A DNA stretch of 64,000 bases from Auanema rhodensis (lineage: Eukaryota > Nematoda > Chromadorea > Rhabditida > Rhabditidae): contig OZ059898.1 in assembly GCA_964057225.1 (NCBI GenBank), forward strand, positions 20,747,267 to 20,811,266. Direction: 5' to 3'. Under the pieces are notes generated by a model. The model was not told the DNA's origin. It did not search any database and worked only from the letters and a program-made list of their open reading frames with translations. Within the stretch, counting starts at the first letter, position 1; every line of letters begins with the position of its first letter. The translations under genes and the position numbers were made by a program. Of the stretch, positions 11,259 to 24,106 are shown in pieces.

Positions 11259-13018
11259 ACTTTGAAATTTACGTGAACTTTAATTTATGCTAATTAAATG
11301 TACACGTCATGTGCACTTGGTATGTAACTCGCTTCACGTGAAAGATAAAGAGATGCGGTTTTTAAAATTAGATTCCCCATGTCCATATTAGTCTAAAAAC
11401 AAATTTTTATTGATATTGGTGCATGGTAACCATGACTTTGAAATTTACGTGAACTTTAATTTATGCTAATTAAATGTACACGTGATGTGCACTTGGTATG
11501 TAACTCGTTTCACGTGAAAGATAAAGAGATGCGGTTTTCAAAATTAGATTCCCCATGTCCATATTAGTCTAAAAACAAATTTTTATTGATATTGGTTCAT
11601 GGTAACCATGACTTTGAAATTTACGTGAACTTTAATTTATGCTAATTAAATGTACACGTGATGTGCACTTGGTATGTAACTCGCTTCACGTGAAAGATAA
11701 AGAGATGCGGTTTTCAAAATTAGATTCCCTATGTCCATATTAGTCTAAAAACAAATTGTTATTGATATTGGTGCATGGTAACCATGACTTTGAAATTTAC
11801 GTGAACTTTAATTTATGCTAATTAAATGTACACGTGATGTGCACTTGGTATGTAACTCGCTTCACGTAAAAGACAAAGAGATGCGGTTTTCAAAATTAGA
11901 TTTCCCATGTCCATATTAGTCTAAAAACAAATTTTTATTGATATTGGTTCATGGTAACCATGACTTTGAAATTTACGTGAACTTTAATTTATGCTAATTA
12001 AATGTACACGTGATGTGCACTTGGTATGTAACTCGCTTCACGTGAAAGATAAAGAGATGCGGTTTTCGAAATTAGATTTCCCATGTCCATATTAGTCTAA
12101 AAACAAATTTTTATTGATATTGGTTCATGGTAACCATGACTTTGAAATTTACGTGAACTTTAATTTATGCTAATTAAATGTACACGTGATGTGCACTTGG
12201 TATGTAACTCGCTTCACGTGAAAGATAAAGAGATGCGATTTTCAAAATTAGATTCCCCATGTCCATTTTAGTCTAAAAACAAATTTTTATTGATATTGGT
12301 TCATGGTAACCATGACTTTGAAATTTACGTGAACTTTAATTTATGCTAATTAAATGTACACGTGATGTGCACTTGGTATGTAACTCGCTTCACGTGAAAG
12401 ATAAAGAGATGCGGTTTTCAAAATTAGATTCCCCATGTCCATATTAGTCTAAAAACAAATTTTTATTGATATTGGTTCATGGTAACCATGACTTTGAAAT
12501 TTACGTGAACTTTAATTTATGCTAATTAAATGTACACGTGATGTGCACTTGGTATGTAACTCGCTTCACGTGAAAGATAAAGAGATGCGGTTTTCAAAAT
12601 TAGATTCCCCATGTCCATATTAGTCTAAAAACAAATTTTTATTGATATTGGTTCATGGTAACCATGACTTTGAAATTTACGTGAACTTTAATTTATGCTA
12701 ATTAAATGTACACGTGATGTGCACTTGGTATGTAACTCGCTTCACGTGAAAGATAAAGAGATGCGGTTTTCAAAATTAGATTCCCCATGTCCATATTAGT
12801 CTAAAAACAAATTTTTATTGATATTGGTTCATGGTAACCATGACTTTGAAATTTACGTGAACTTTAATTTATGCTAATTAAATGTACACGTGATGTGCAC
12901 TTGGTATGTAACTCGCTTCACGTGAAAGATAAAGAGATGCGGTTTTCAAAATTAGATTCCCCATGTCCATATTAGTCTAAAAACAAATTTTTATTGATGT
13001 TGGTTCATGGTAACCATG
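9500..13018 (+). repeat. 10-mer tandem duplication (two copies)
   Basis: Copy 1 is 9500-11258 (1759 bp) and copy 2 is 11259-13018 (1760 bp). Each starts with a G50C+C105T monomer, then C74T, C120T with T148G and T163G, then T88C with G82A and C117T, then A106G with C117T, then G100A with A129T, followed by near-consensus monomers. The one-base difference is the deletion near 10865 in copy 1. The last four monomers differ slightly (T163G in copy 1, not in copy 2). Confidence 0.87.
10732..10906 (+). repeat. Short monomer (175 bp) with 1-bp deletion
   Basis: The sequence around 10861-10871 reads TTAGTTAAAAAC where consensus is TTAGTCTAAAAAC. One base is missing and C135 is gone. The aligned monomers at 19883 and 22523 carry C135T without the deletion, so the deletion most simply removed one T from that variant form. 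Confidence 0.9.
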
Positions 13019-13370
13019 ACTTTGAAATTTACGTGAACTTTAATTTATGCTAATTAAATGTACACGTGATGTGCACTTGGTATGTAACTCGCTTCACGTG
13101 AAAGATAAAGAGATGCGGTTTTCAAAATTAGATTCCCCATGTCCATATTAGTCTAAAAACAAATTTTTATTGATATTGGTTCATGGTAACCATGACTTTG
13201 AAATTTACGTGAACTTTAATTTATGCTAATTAAATGTACACGTGATGTGCACTTGGTATGTAACTCGCTTCACGTGAAAGATAAAGAGATGCGGTTTTTA
13301 AAATTAGATTCCCCATGTCCATATTAGTCTAAAAACAAATTTTTATTGATATTGGTGCATGGTAACCATG

Positions 13371-14426
13371 ACTTTGAAATTTACGTGAACTTTAATTTAT
13401 GCTAATTAAATGTACACGTGATGTGCACTTGGTATGTAACTCGCTTCACGTGAAAGATAAAGAGATGCGGTTTTCAAAATTAGATTCCCCATGTCCATAT
13501 TAGTCTAAAAACAAATTTTTATTGATATTGGTTCATGGTAACCATGACTTTGAAATTTACGTGAACTTTAATTTATGCTAATTAAATGTACACGTGATGT
13601 GCACTTGGTATGTAACTAGCTTCACGTAAAAGATAAAGAGATGCGGTTTTCAAAATTAGATTTCCCATGTCCATATTAGTCTAAAAACAAATTTTCATTG
13701 ATACTGGTTCATGGTAACCATGACTTTGAAATTTACGTGAACTTTAATTTATGCTAATTAAATGTACACGTGATGTGCACTTGGTATGTAACTCGCTTCA
13801 CGTGAAAGATAAAGAGATGCGGTTTTCAAAATCAGATTCCCCATGTCCATATTAGTCTAAAAACAAATTTTTATTGATATTGGTTCATGGTAACCATGAC
13901 TTTGAAATTTACGTGAACTTTAATTTATGCTAATTAAATGTACACGTCATGTGCACTTGGTATGTAACTCGCTTCACGTGAAAGATAAAGAGATGCGGTT
14001 TTTAAAATTAGATTCCCCATGTCCATATTAGTCTAAAAACAAATTTTTATTGATATTGGTGCATGGTAACCATGACTTTGAAATTTACGTGAACTTTAAT
14101 TTATGCTAATTAAATGTACACGTGATGTGCACTTGGTATGTAACTCGCTTCACGTGAAAGATAAAGAGATGCGGTTTTCAAAATTAGATTTCCCATGTCC
14201 ATATTAGTCTAAAAACAAATTTTTATTGATACTGGTTCATGGTAACCATGACTTTGAAATTTACGTGAACTTTAATTTATGCTAATTAAATGTACACGTG
14301 ATGTGCACTTGGTATGTAACTCGCTTCACGTGAAAGATAAAGAGATGCGGTTTTCAAAATCAGATTCCCCATGTCCATATTAGTCTAAAAACAAATTTTT
14401 ATTGATATTGGTGCATGGTAACCATG
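13371..14426 (+). repeat. 6-monomer segment duplicated at 20235-21290
   Basis: The order is a near-consensus monomer; C72A with T150C and T158C; T111C; G50C with C105T and T163G; C117T with T158C; T111C with T163G. It is reproduced at 20235-21290, 6864 bp (39 monomers) away; for example ACTAGC at 13615 and 20479. The T150C marker itself recurs after 5 monomers inside this neighbourhood (13691 and 14571), so a 5-mer step is also present locally. Confidence 0.8.
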
Positions 14427-17418
14427 ACTTTGAAATTTACGTGAACTTTAATTTATGCTAATTAAATGTACACGTGATGTGCACTTGGTATGTAACTCGT
14501 TTCACGTGAAAGATAAAGAGATGCGGTTTTCAAAATTAGATTTCCCATGTCCATATTAGTCTAAAAACAAATTTTCATTGATACTGGTTCATGGTAACCA
14601 TGACTTTGAAATTTACGTGAACTTTAATTTATGCTAATTAAATGTACACGTGATGTGCACTTGGTATGTAACTCGCTTCACGTGAAAGATAAAGAGATGC
14701 GGTTTTCAAAATCAGATTCCCCATGTCCATATTAGTCTAAAAACAAATTTTTATTGATATTGGTTCATGGTAACCATGACTTTGAAATTTACGTGAACTT
14801 TAATTTATGCTAATTAAATGTACACGTCATGTGCACTTGGTATGTAACTCGCTTCACGTGAAAGATAAAGAGATGCGGTTTTTAAAATTAGATTCCCCAT
14901 GTCCATATTAGTCTAAAAACAAATTTTTATTGATATTGGTGAATGGTAACCATGACTTTGAAAATTACGTGAACTTTAATTTATGCTAATTAAATGTACA
15001 CGTGATGTGCACTTGGTATGTAACTCGCTTCACGTGAAAGATAAAGAGATGCGGTTTTCAAAATTAGATTTCCCATGTCCATATTAGTCTAAAAACAAAT
15101 TTTTATTGATACTGGTTCATGGTAACCATGACTTTGAAATTTACGTGAACTTTAATTTATGCTAATTAAATGTACACGTGATGTGCACTTGGTATGTAAC
15201 TCGCTTCACGTGAAAGATAAAGAGATGCGGTTTTCAAAATCAGATTCCCCATGTCCATATTAGTCTAAAAACAAATTTTTATTGATATTGGTGCATGGTA
15301 ACCATGACTTTGAAATTTACGTGAACTTTAATTTATGCTAATTAAATGTACACGTGATGTGCACTTGGTATGTAACTCGTTTCACGTGAAAGATAAAGAG
15401 ATGCGGTTTTCAAAATTAGATTCCCCATGTCCATATTAGTCTATAAACAAATTTTTATTGATATTGGTTCATGGTAACCATGACTTTGAAATTTACGTGA
15501 ACTTTAATTTATGCTAATTAAATGTACACGTGATGTGCACTTGGTATGTAACTCGCTTCACGTGAAAGATAAAGAGATGCGGTTTTCAAAATCAGATTCC
15601 CCATGTCCATATTAGTCTAAAAACAAATTTTGATTGATATTGGTGCATGGTAACCATGACTTTGAAATTTACGTGAACTTTAATTTATGCTAATTAAATG
15701 TACACGTGATGTGCACTTGGTATGTAACTCGTTTCACGTGAAAGATAAAGAGATGCGGTTTTCAAAATTAGATTCCCCATGTCCATATTAGTCTATAAAC
15801 AAATTTTTATTGATATTGGTTCATGGTAACCATGACTTTGAAATTTACGTGAACTTTAATTTATGCTAATTAAATGTACACGTGATGTGCACTTGGTATG
15901 TAACTCGCTTCACGTGAAAGATAAAGAGATGCGGTTTTCAAAATCAGATTCCCCATGTCCATATTAGTCTAAAAACAAATTTTTATTGATATTGGTGCAT
16001 GGTAACCATGACTTTGAAATTTACGTGAACTTTAATTTATGCTAATTAAATGTACACGTGATGTGCACTTGGTATGTAACTCGTTTCACGTGAAAGATAA
16101 AGAGATGCGGTTTTCAAAATTAGATTTCCCATGTCCATATTAGTCTAAAAACAAATTTTCATTGATACTGGTTCATGGTAACCATGACTTTGAAATTTAC
16201 GTGAACTTTAATTTATGCTAATTAAATGTACACGTGATGTGCACTTGGTATGTAACTCGCTTCACGTGAAAGATAAAGAGATGCGGTTTTCAAAATCAGA
16301 TTCCCCATGTCCATATTAGTCTAAAAACAAATTTTTATTGATATTGGTTCATGGTAACCATGACTTTGAAATTTACGTGAACTTTAATTTATGCTAATTA
16401 AATGTACACGTCATGTGCACTTGGTATGTAACTCGCTTCACGTGAAAGATAAAGAGATGCGGTTTTTAAAATTAGATTCCCCATGTCCATATTAGTCTGA
16501 AAACAAATTTTTATTGATATTGGTGCATGGTAACCATGACTTTGAAATTTACGTGAACTTTAATTTATGCTAATTAAATGTACACGTGATGTGCACTTGG
16601 TATGTAACTCGCTTCACGTGAAAGATAAAGAGATGCGGTTTTCAAAATTAGATTTCCCATGTCCATATTAGTCTAAAAACAAATTTTTATTGATACTGGT
16701 TCATGGTAACCATGACTTTGAAATTTACGTGAACTTTAATTTATGCTAATTAAATGTACACGTGATGTGCACTTGGTATGTAACTCGCTTCACGTGAAAG
16801 ATAAAGAGATGCGGTTTTCAAAATCAGATTCCCCATGTCCATATTAGTCTAAAAACAAATTTTTATTGATATTGGTGCATGGTAACCATGACTTTGAAAT
16901 TTACGTGAACTTTAATTTATGCTAATTAAATGTACACGTGATGTGCACTTGGTATGTAACTCGTTTCACGTGAAAGATAAAGAGATGCGGTTTTCAAAAT
17001 TAGATTCCCCATGTCCATATTAGTCTATAAACAAATTTTTATTGATATTGGTTCATGGTAACCATGACTTTGAAATTTACGTGAACTTTAATTTATGCTA
17101 ATTAAATGTACACCTGATGTGCACTTGGTATGTAACTCGCTTCACGTGAAAGATAAAGAGATGCGGTTTTCAAAATCAGATTCCCCATGTCCATATTAGT
17201 CTAAAAACAAATTTTGATTGATATTGGTTCATGGTAACCATGACTTTGAAATTTACGTGAACTTTAATTTATGCTAATTAAATGTACACGTCATGTGCAC
17301 TTGGTATGTAACTCGCTTCACGTGAAAGATAAAGAGATGCGGTTTTTAAAATTAGATTCCCCATGTCCATATTAGTCTAAAAACAAATTTTTATTGATAT
17401 TGGTGCATGGTAACCATG
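14251..17418 (+). repeat. 9-mer tandem duplication (14251-15834 and 15835-17418)
   Basis: Eight of nine monomers agree in their markers at 1584-bp spacing. These include T111C+T163G, C74T+T150C, T111C, G50C+C105T, C117T+T158C, C74T with A138T (15442 and 17026) and the private T150G (near 15631 and 17215). The ninth monomers differ: C74T+A138T at 15659 versus G50C+C105T at 17243. Private singletons separate the copies, for example GTGAATGG near 14940 and A137G near 16499. Confidence 0.85.
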
Positions 17419-17770
17419 ACTTTGAAATTTACGTGAACTTTAATTTATGCTAATTAAATGTACACGTGATGTGCACTTGGTATGTAACTCGCTTCACGTA
17501 AAAGATAAAGAGATGCGGTTCTCAAAATTAGATTCCCCATGTCCATATTAGTCTAAAAACAAATTTTTATTGATATTGGTTCATGGTCACCATGACTTTG
17601 AAATTTACGTGAACTTTAATTTATGCTAATTAAATGTACACGTGATGTGCACTTGGTATGTAACTCGTTTCACGTGAAAGATAAAGAGATGCGGTTTTCA
17701 AAATTAGATTCCCCATGTCCATATTAGTCTATAAACAAATTTATATTGATATTGGTTCATGGTAACCATG

Positions 17771-20410
17771 ACTTTGAAATTTACGTGAACTTTAATTTAT
17801 GCTAATTAAATGTACACGTCATGTGCACTTGGTATGTAACTCGCTTCACGTGAAAGAAAAAGAGATGCGGTTTTCAAAATTAGTTTCCCCATGTCCATAT
17901 TAGTCTAAAAACAAATGTTTATCGATATTGGTGCATGGTAACCATGACTTTGAAATTTACGTGAACTTTAATTTATGCTAATTAAATGTACACGTGATGT
18001 GCACTTGGTATGTAACTCGCTTCACGTGAAAGATAAAGAGATGCGGTTTTCAAAATTAGATTCCCCATGTCCATATTAGTCTAAAAACAAATTTTTATTG
18101 ATATTGGTTCATGGTAACCATGACTTTGAAATTTACGTGAACTTTAATTTATGCTAATTAAATGTACACGTCATGTGCACTTGGTATGTAACTCGCTTCA
18201 CGTAAAAGATAAAGAGATGCGGTTTTCAAAATTAGATTCCCCATGTCCATATTAGTCTAAAAACAAATGTTTATCGATATTGGTTCATGGTCACCATGAC
18301 TTTGAAATTTACGTGAACTTTAATTTATGCTAATTAAATGTACACGTCATGTGCACTTGGTATGTAACTCGCTTCACGTGAAAGATAAAGAGATGCGGTT
18401 TTCAAAATTAGATTCCCCATGTCCATATTAGTCTAAAAACAAATTTTTATTGATATTGGTTCATGGTAACCATGACTTTGAAATTTACGTGAACTTTAAT
18501 TTATGCTAATTAAATGTACACGTGATGTGCACTTGGTATGCAACTCGCTTCACGTGAAAGATAAAGAGATGCGGTTTTCAAAATTAGATTCCCCATGTCC
18601 ATATTAGTCTAAAAACAAATTTTTATTGATATTGGTTCATGGTAACCATGACTTTGAAATTTACGTGAACTTTAATTTATGCTAATTAAATGTACACGTC
18701 ATGTGCACTTGGTATGTAACTCGCTTCACGTGAAAGATAAAGAGATGCGGTTTTTAAAATTAGATTCCCCATGTCCATATTAGTCTAAAAACAAATTTTT
18801 ATTGATATTGGTGCATGGTAACCATGACTTTGAAATTTACGTGAACTTTAATTTATGCTAATTAAATGTACACGTGATGTGCACTTGGTATGTAACTCGT
18901 TTCACGTGAAAGATAAAGAGATGCGGTTTTCAAAATTAGATTCCCCATGTCCATATTAGTCTAAAAACAAATTTTTATTGATATTGGTTCATGGTAACCA
19001 TGACTTTGAAATTTACGTGAACTTTAATTTATGCTAATTAAATGTACACGTGATGTGCACTTGGTATGTAACTCGCTTCACGTGAAAGATAAAGAGATGC
19101 GGTTTTCAAAATTAGATTCCCTATGTCCATATTAGTCTAAAAACAAATTGTTATTGATATTGGTGCATGGTAACCATGACTTTGAAATTTACGTGAACTT
19201 TAATTTATGCTAATTAAATGTACACGTGATGTGCACTTGGTATGTAACTCGCTTCACGTAAAAGACAAAGAGATGCGGTTTTCAAAATTAGATTTCCCAT
19301 GTCCATATTAGTCTAAAAACAAATTTTTATTGATATTGGTTCATGGTAACCATGACTTTGAAATTTACGTGAACTTTAATTTATGCTAATTAAATGTACA
19401 CGTGATGTGCACTTGGTATGTAACTCGCTTCACGTGAAAGATAAAGAGATGCGGTTTTCGAAATTAGATTTCCCATGTCCATATTAGTCTAAAAACAAAT
19501 TTTTATTGATATTGGTTCATGGTAACCATGACTTTGAAATTTACGTGAACTTTAATTTATGCTAATTAAATGTACACGTGATGTGCACTTGGTATGTAAC
19601 TCGCTTCACGTGAAAGATAAAGAGATGCGATTTTCAAAATTAGATTCCCCATGTCCATTTTAGTCTAAAAACAAATTTTTATTGATATTGGTTCATGGTA
19701 ACCATCACTTTGAAATTTACGTGAACTTTAATTTATGCTAATTAAATGTACACGTGATGTGCACTTGGTATGTAACTCGCTTCACGTGAAAGATAAAGAA
19801 ATGCGGTTTTCAAAATTAGATTCCCCATGTCCATATTAGTCTAAAAACAAATTTTTATTGATATTGGTTCATGGTAACCATGACTTTGAAATTTACGTGA
19901 ACTTTAATTTATGCTAATTAAATGTACACGTGATGTGCACTTGGTATGTAACTCGCTTCACGTGAAAGATAAAGAGATGCGGTTTTCAAAATTAGATTCC
20001 CCATGTCCATATCAGTTTAAAAACAAATTTTTATTGATATTGGTGCATGGTAACCATGACTTTGAAATTTACGTGAACTTTAATTTATGCTAATTAAATG
20101 TACACGTGATGTGCACTTGGTATGTAACTCGCTTCACGTGAAAGATAAAGAGATGCGGTTTTCAAAATTAGATTCCCCATGTCCATATTAGTCTAAAAAC
20201 AAATTTTTATTGATATTGGTGCATGGTAACCATGACTTTGAAATTTACGTGAACTTTAATTTATGCTAATTAAATGTACACGTGATGTGCACTTGGTATG
20301 TAACTCGCTTCACGTGAAAGATAAAGAGATGCGGTTTTCAAAATTAGATTCCCCATGTCCATATTAGTCTAAAAACAAATTTTTATTGATATTGGTTCAT
20401 GGTAACCATG
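17771..20410 (+). repeat. 15-monomer segment, right copy of the 9.15-kb-spaced duplication
   Basis: This is the counterpart of 8620-11258, with matching order of G50C, T88A, A114T, T147G+T153C, A170C, T67C, C105T, C74T, C120T, T88C, A106G and G100A monomers. At the monomer aligned with the left copy's 1-bp deletion, this copy reads AGTTTAAAAAC (C135T). The left copy reads AGTTAAAAAC, consistent with C135T existing first and one T then being lost on the left. To the left of 17771 the two loci no longer agree. Confidence 0.86.
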
Positions 20411-23400
20411 ACTTTGAAATTTACGTGAACTTTAATTTATGCTAATTAAATGTACACGTGATGTGCACTTGGTATGTAACTAGCTTCACGTAAAAGATAA
20501 AGAGATGCGGTTTTCAAAATTAGATTTCCCATGTCCATATTAGTCTAAAAACAAATTTTCATTGATACTGGTTCATGGTAACCATGACTTTGAAATTTAC
20601 GTGAACTTTAATTTATGCTAATTAAATGTACACGTGATGTGCACTTGGTATGTAACTCGCTTCACGTGAAAGATAAAGAGATGCGGTTTTCAAAATCAGA
20701 TTCCCCATGTCCATATTAGTTTAAAAACAAATTTTTATTGATATTGGTTCATGGTAACCATGACTTTGAAATTTACGTGAACTTTAATTTATGCTAATTA
20801 AATGTACACGTCATGTGCACTTGGTATGTAACTCGCTTCACGTGAAAGATAAAGAGATGCGGTTTTTAAAATTAGATTCCCCATGTCCATATTAGTCTAA
20901 AAACAAATTTTTATTGATATTGGTGCATGGTAACCATGACTTTGAAATTTACGTGAACTTTAATTTATGCTAATTAAATGTACACGTGATGTGCACTTGG
21001 TATGTAACTCGCTTCACGTGAAAGATAAAGAGATGCGGTTTTCAAAATTAGATTTCCCATGTCCATATTAGTCTAAAAACAAATTTTTATTGATACTGGT
21101 TCATGGTAACCATGACTTTGAAATTTACGTGAACTTTAATTTATGCTAATTAAATGTACACGTGATGTGCACTTGGTATGTAACTCGCTTCACGTGAAAG
21201 ATAAAGAGATGCGGTTTTCAAAATCAGATTCCCCATGTCCATATTAGTCTAAAAACAAATTTTTATTGATATTGGTGCATGGTAACCATGACTTTGAAAT
21301 TTACGTGAACTTTAATTTATGCTAATTAAATGTACACGTGATGTGCACTTGGTATGTAACTCGTTTCACGTGAAAGATAAAGAGATGCGGTTTTCAAAAT
21401 TAGATTCCCCATGTCCATATTAGTCTATAAACAAATTTTTATTGATATTGGTTCATGGTAACCATGACTTTGAAATTTACGTGAACTTTAATTTATGCTA
21501 ATTAAATGTACACGTGATGTGCACTTGGTATGTAACTCGTTTCACGTGAAAGATAAAGAGATGCGGTTTTCAAAATTAGATTCCCCATGTCCATATTAGT
21601 CTAAAAACAAATTTTTATTGATATTGGTTCATGGTAACCATGACTTTGAAATTTACGTGAACTTTAATTTATGCTAATTAAATGTACACGTGATGTGCAC
21701 TTGGTATGTAACTCGCTTCACGTGAAAGATAAAGAGATGCGGTTTTCAAAATTAGATTCCCTATGTCCATATTAGTCTAAAAACAAATTGTTATTGATAT
21801 TGGTGCATGGTAACCATGACTTTGAAATTTACGTGAACTTTAATTTATGCTAATTAAATGTACACGTGATGTGCACTTGGTATGTAACTCGCTTCACGTA
21901 AAAGACAAAGAGATGCGGTTTTCAAAATTAGATTTCCCATGTCCATATTAGTCTATAAACAAATTTTTATTGATATTGGTTCATGGTAACCATGACTTTG
22001 AAATTTACGTGAACTTTAATTTATGCTAATTAAATGTACACGTGATGTGCACTTGGTATGTAACTCGCTTCACGTGAAAGATAAAGAGATGCGGTTTTCG
22101 AAATTAGATTTCCCATGTCCATATTAGTCTAAAAACAAATTTTTATTGATATTGGTTCATGGTAACCATGACTTTGAAATTTACGTGAACTTTAATTTAT
22201 GCTAATTAAATGTACACGTGATGTGCACTTGGTATGTAACTCGCTTCACGTGAAAGATAAAGAGATGCGATTTTCAAAATTAGATTCCCCATGTCCATTT
22301 TAGTCTAAAAACAAATTTTTATTGATATTGGTTCATGGTAACCATGACTTTGAAATTTACGTGAACTTTAATTTATGCTAATTAAATGTACACGTGATGT
22401 GCACTTGGTATGTAACTCGCTTCACGTGAAAGATAAAGAGATGCGGTTTTCAAAATTAGATTCCCCATGTCCATATTAGTCTAAAAACAAATTTTTATTG
22501 ATATTGGTTCATGGTAACCATGACTTTGAAATTTACGTGAACTTTAATTTATGCTAATTAAATGTACACGTGATGTGCACTTGGTATGTAACTCGCTTCA
22601 CGTGAAAGATAAAGAGATGCGGTTTTCAAAATTAGATTCCCCATGTCCATATTAGTTTAAAAACAAATTTTTATTGATATTGGTGCATGGTAACCATGAC
22701 TTTGAAATTTACGTGAACTTTAATTTATGCTAATTAAATGTACACGTGATGTGCACTTGGTATGTAACTCGCTTCACGTGAAAGATAAAGAGATGCGGTT
22801 TTCAAAATTAGATTCCCCATGTCCATATTAGTCTAAAAACAAATTTTTATTGATATTGGTGCATGGTAACCATGACTTTGAAATTTACGTGAACTTTAAT
22901 TTATGCTAATTAAATGTACACGTGATGTGCACTTGGTATGTAACTCGCTTCACGTGAAAGATAAAGAGATGCGGTTTTCAAAATTAGATTCCCCATGTCC
23001 ATATTAGTCTAAAAACAAATTTTTATTGATATTGGTTCATGGTAACCATGACTTTGAAATTTACGTGAACTTTAATTTATGCTAATTAAATGTACACGTG
23101 ATGTGCACTTGGTATGTAACTAGCTTCACGTAAAAGATAAAGAGATGCGGTTTTCAAAATTAGATTTCCCATGTCCATATTAGTCTAAAAACAAATTTTC
23201 ATTGATACTGGTTCATGGTAACCATGACTTTGAAATTTACGTGAACTTTAATTTATGCTAATTAAATGTACACGTGATGTGCACTTGGTATGTAACTCGC
23301 TTCACGTGAAAGATAAAGAGATGCGGTTTTCAAAATCAGATTCCCCATGTCCATATTAGTCTAAAAACAAATTTTTATTGATATTGGTTCATGGTAACCA

Positions 23401-24106
23401 TGACTTTGAAATTTACGTGAACTTTAATTTATGCTAATTAAATGTACACGTCATGTGCACTTGGTATGTAACTCGCTTCACGTGAAAGATAAAGAGATGC
23501 GGTTTTTAAAATTAGATTCCCCATGTCCATATTAGTCTAAAAACAAATTTTTATTGATATTGGTGCATGGTAACCATGACTTTGAAATTTACGTGAACTT
23601 TAATTTATGCTAATTAAATGTACACGTGATGTGCACTTGGTATGTAACTCGCTTCACGTGAAAGATAAAGAGATGCGGTTTTCAAAATTAGATTTCCCAT
23701 GTCCATATTAGTCTAAAAACAAATTTTTATTGATACTGGTTCATGGTAACCATGACTTTGAAATTTACGTGAACTTTAATTTATGCTAATTAAATGTACA
23801 CGTGATGTGCACTTGGTATGTAACTCGCTTCACGTGAAAGATAAAGAGATGCGGTTTTCAAAATCAGATTCCCCATGTCCATATTAGTCTAAAAACAAAT
23901 TTTTATTGATATTGGTGCATGGTAACCATGACTTTGAAATTTACGTGAACTTTAATTTATGCTAATTAAATGTACACGTGATGTGCACTTGGTATGTAAC
24001 TCGTTTCACGTGAAAGATAAAGAGATGCGGTTTTCAAAATTAGATTCCCCATGTCCATATTAGTCTATAAACAAATTTTTATTGATATTGGTTCATGGTA
24101 ACCATG
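19003..24106 (+). repeat. 15-mer/14-mer higher-order pair
   Basis: Copy 1 (19003-21642, 2640 bp) and copy 2 (21643-24106, 2464 bp) both start with the C120T monomer (CTATG at 19121, 21761 and again at 24225). They run through T88C, A106G, G100A, near-consensus copies, C72A with T150C, T111C, G50C+C105T, C117T+T158C, T111C+T163G and C74T+A138T. The first 14 monomers correspond. Copy 1 has one extra C74T monomer (21467-21642). A change of exactly one monomer between copies is the expected product of unequal crossover. Confidence 0.88.

Noticed and set aside
19911-20093. 60-codon open reading frame
   Set aside because: It lies wholly in the satellite and exists only because T131C changes the usual in-frame TAG to CAG in this monomer. 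The stop after TTTAATTTATGC ends it in the next monomer. Monomer length is not a multiple of three, there is no codon bias or start context, and ordinary copies stop after about 34 codons.
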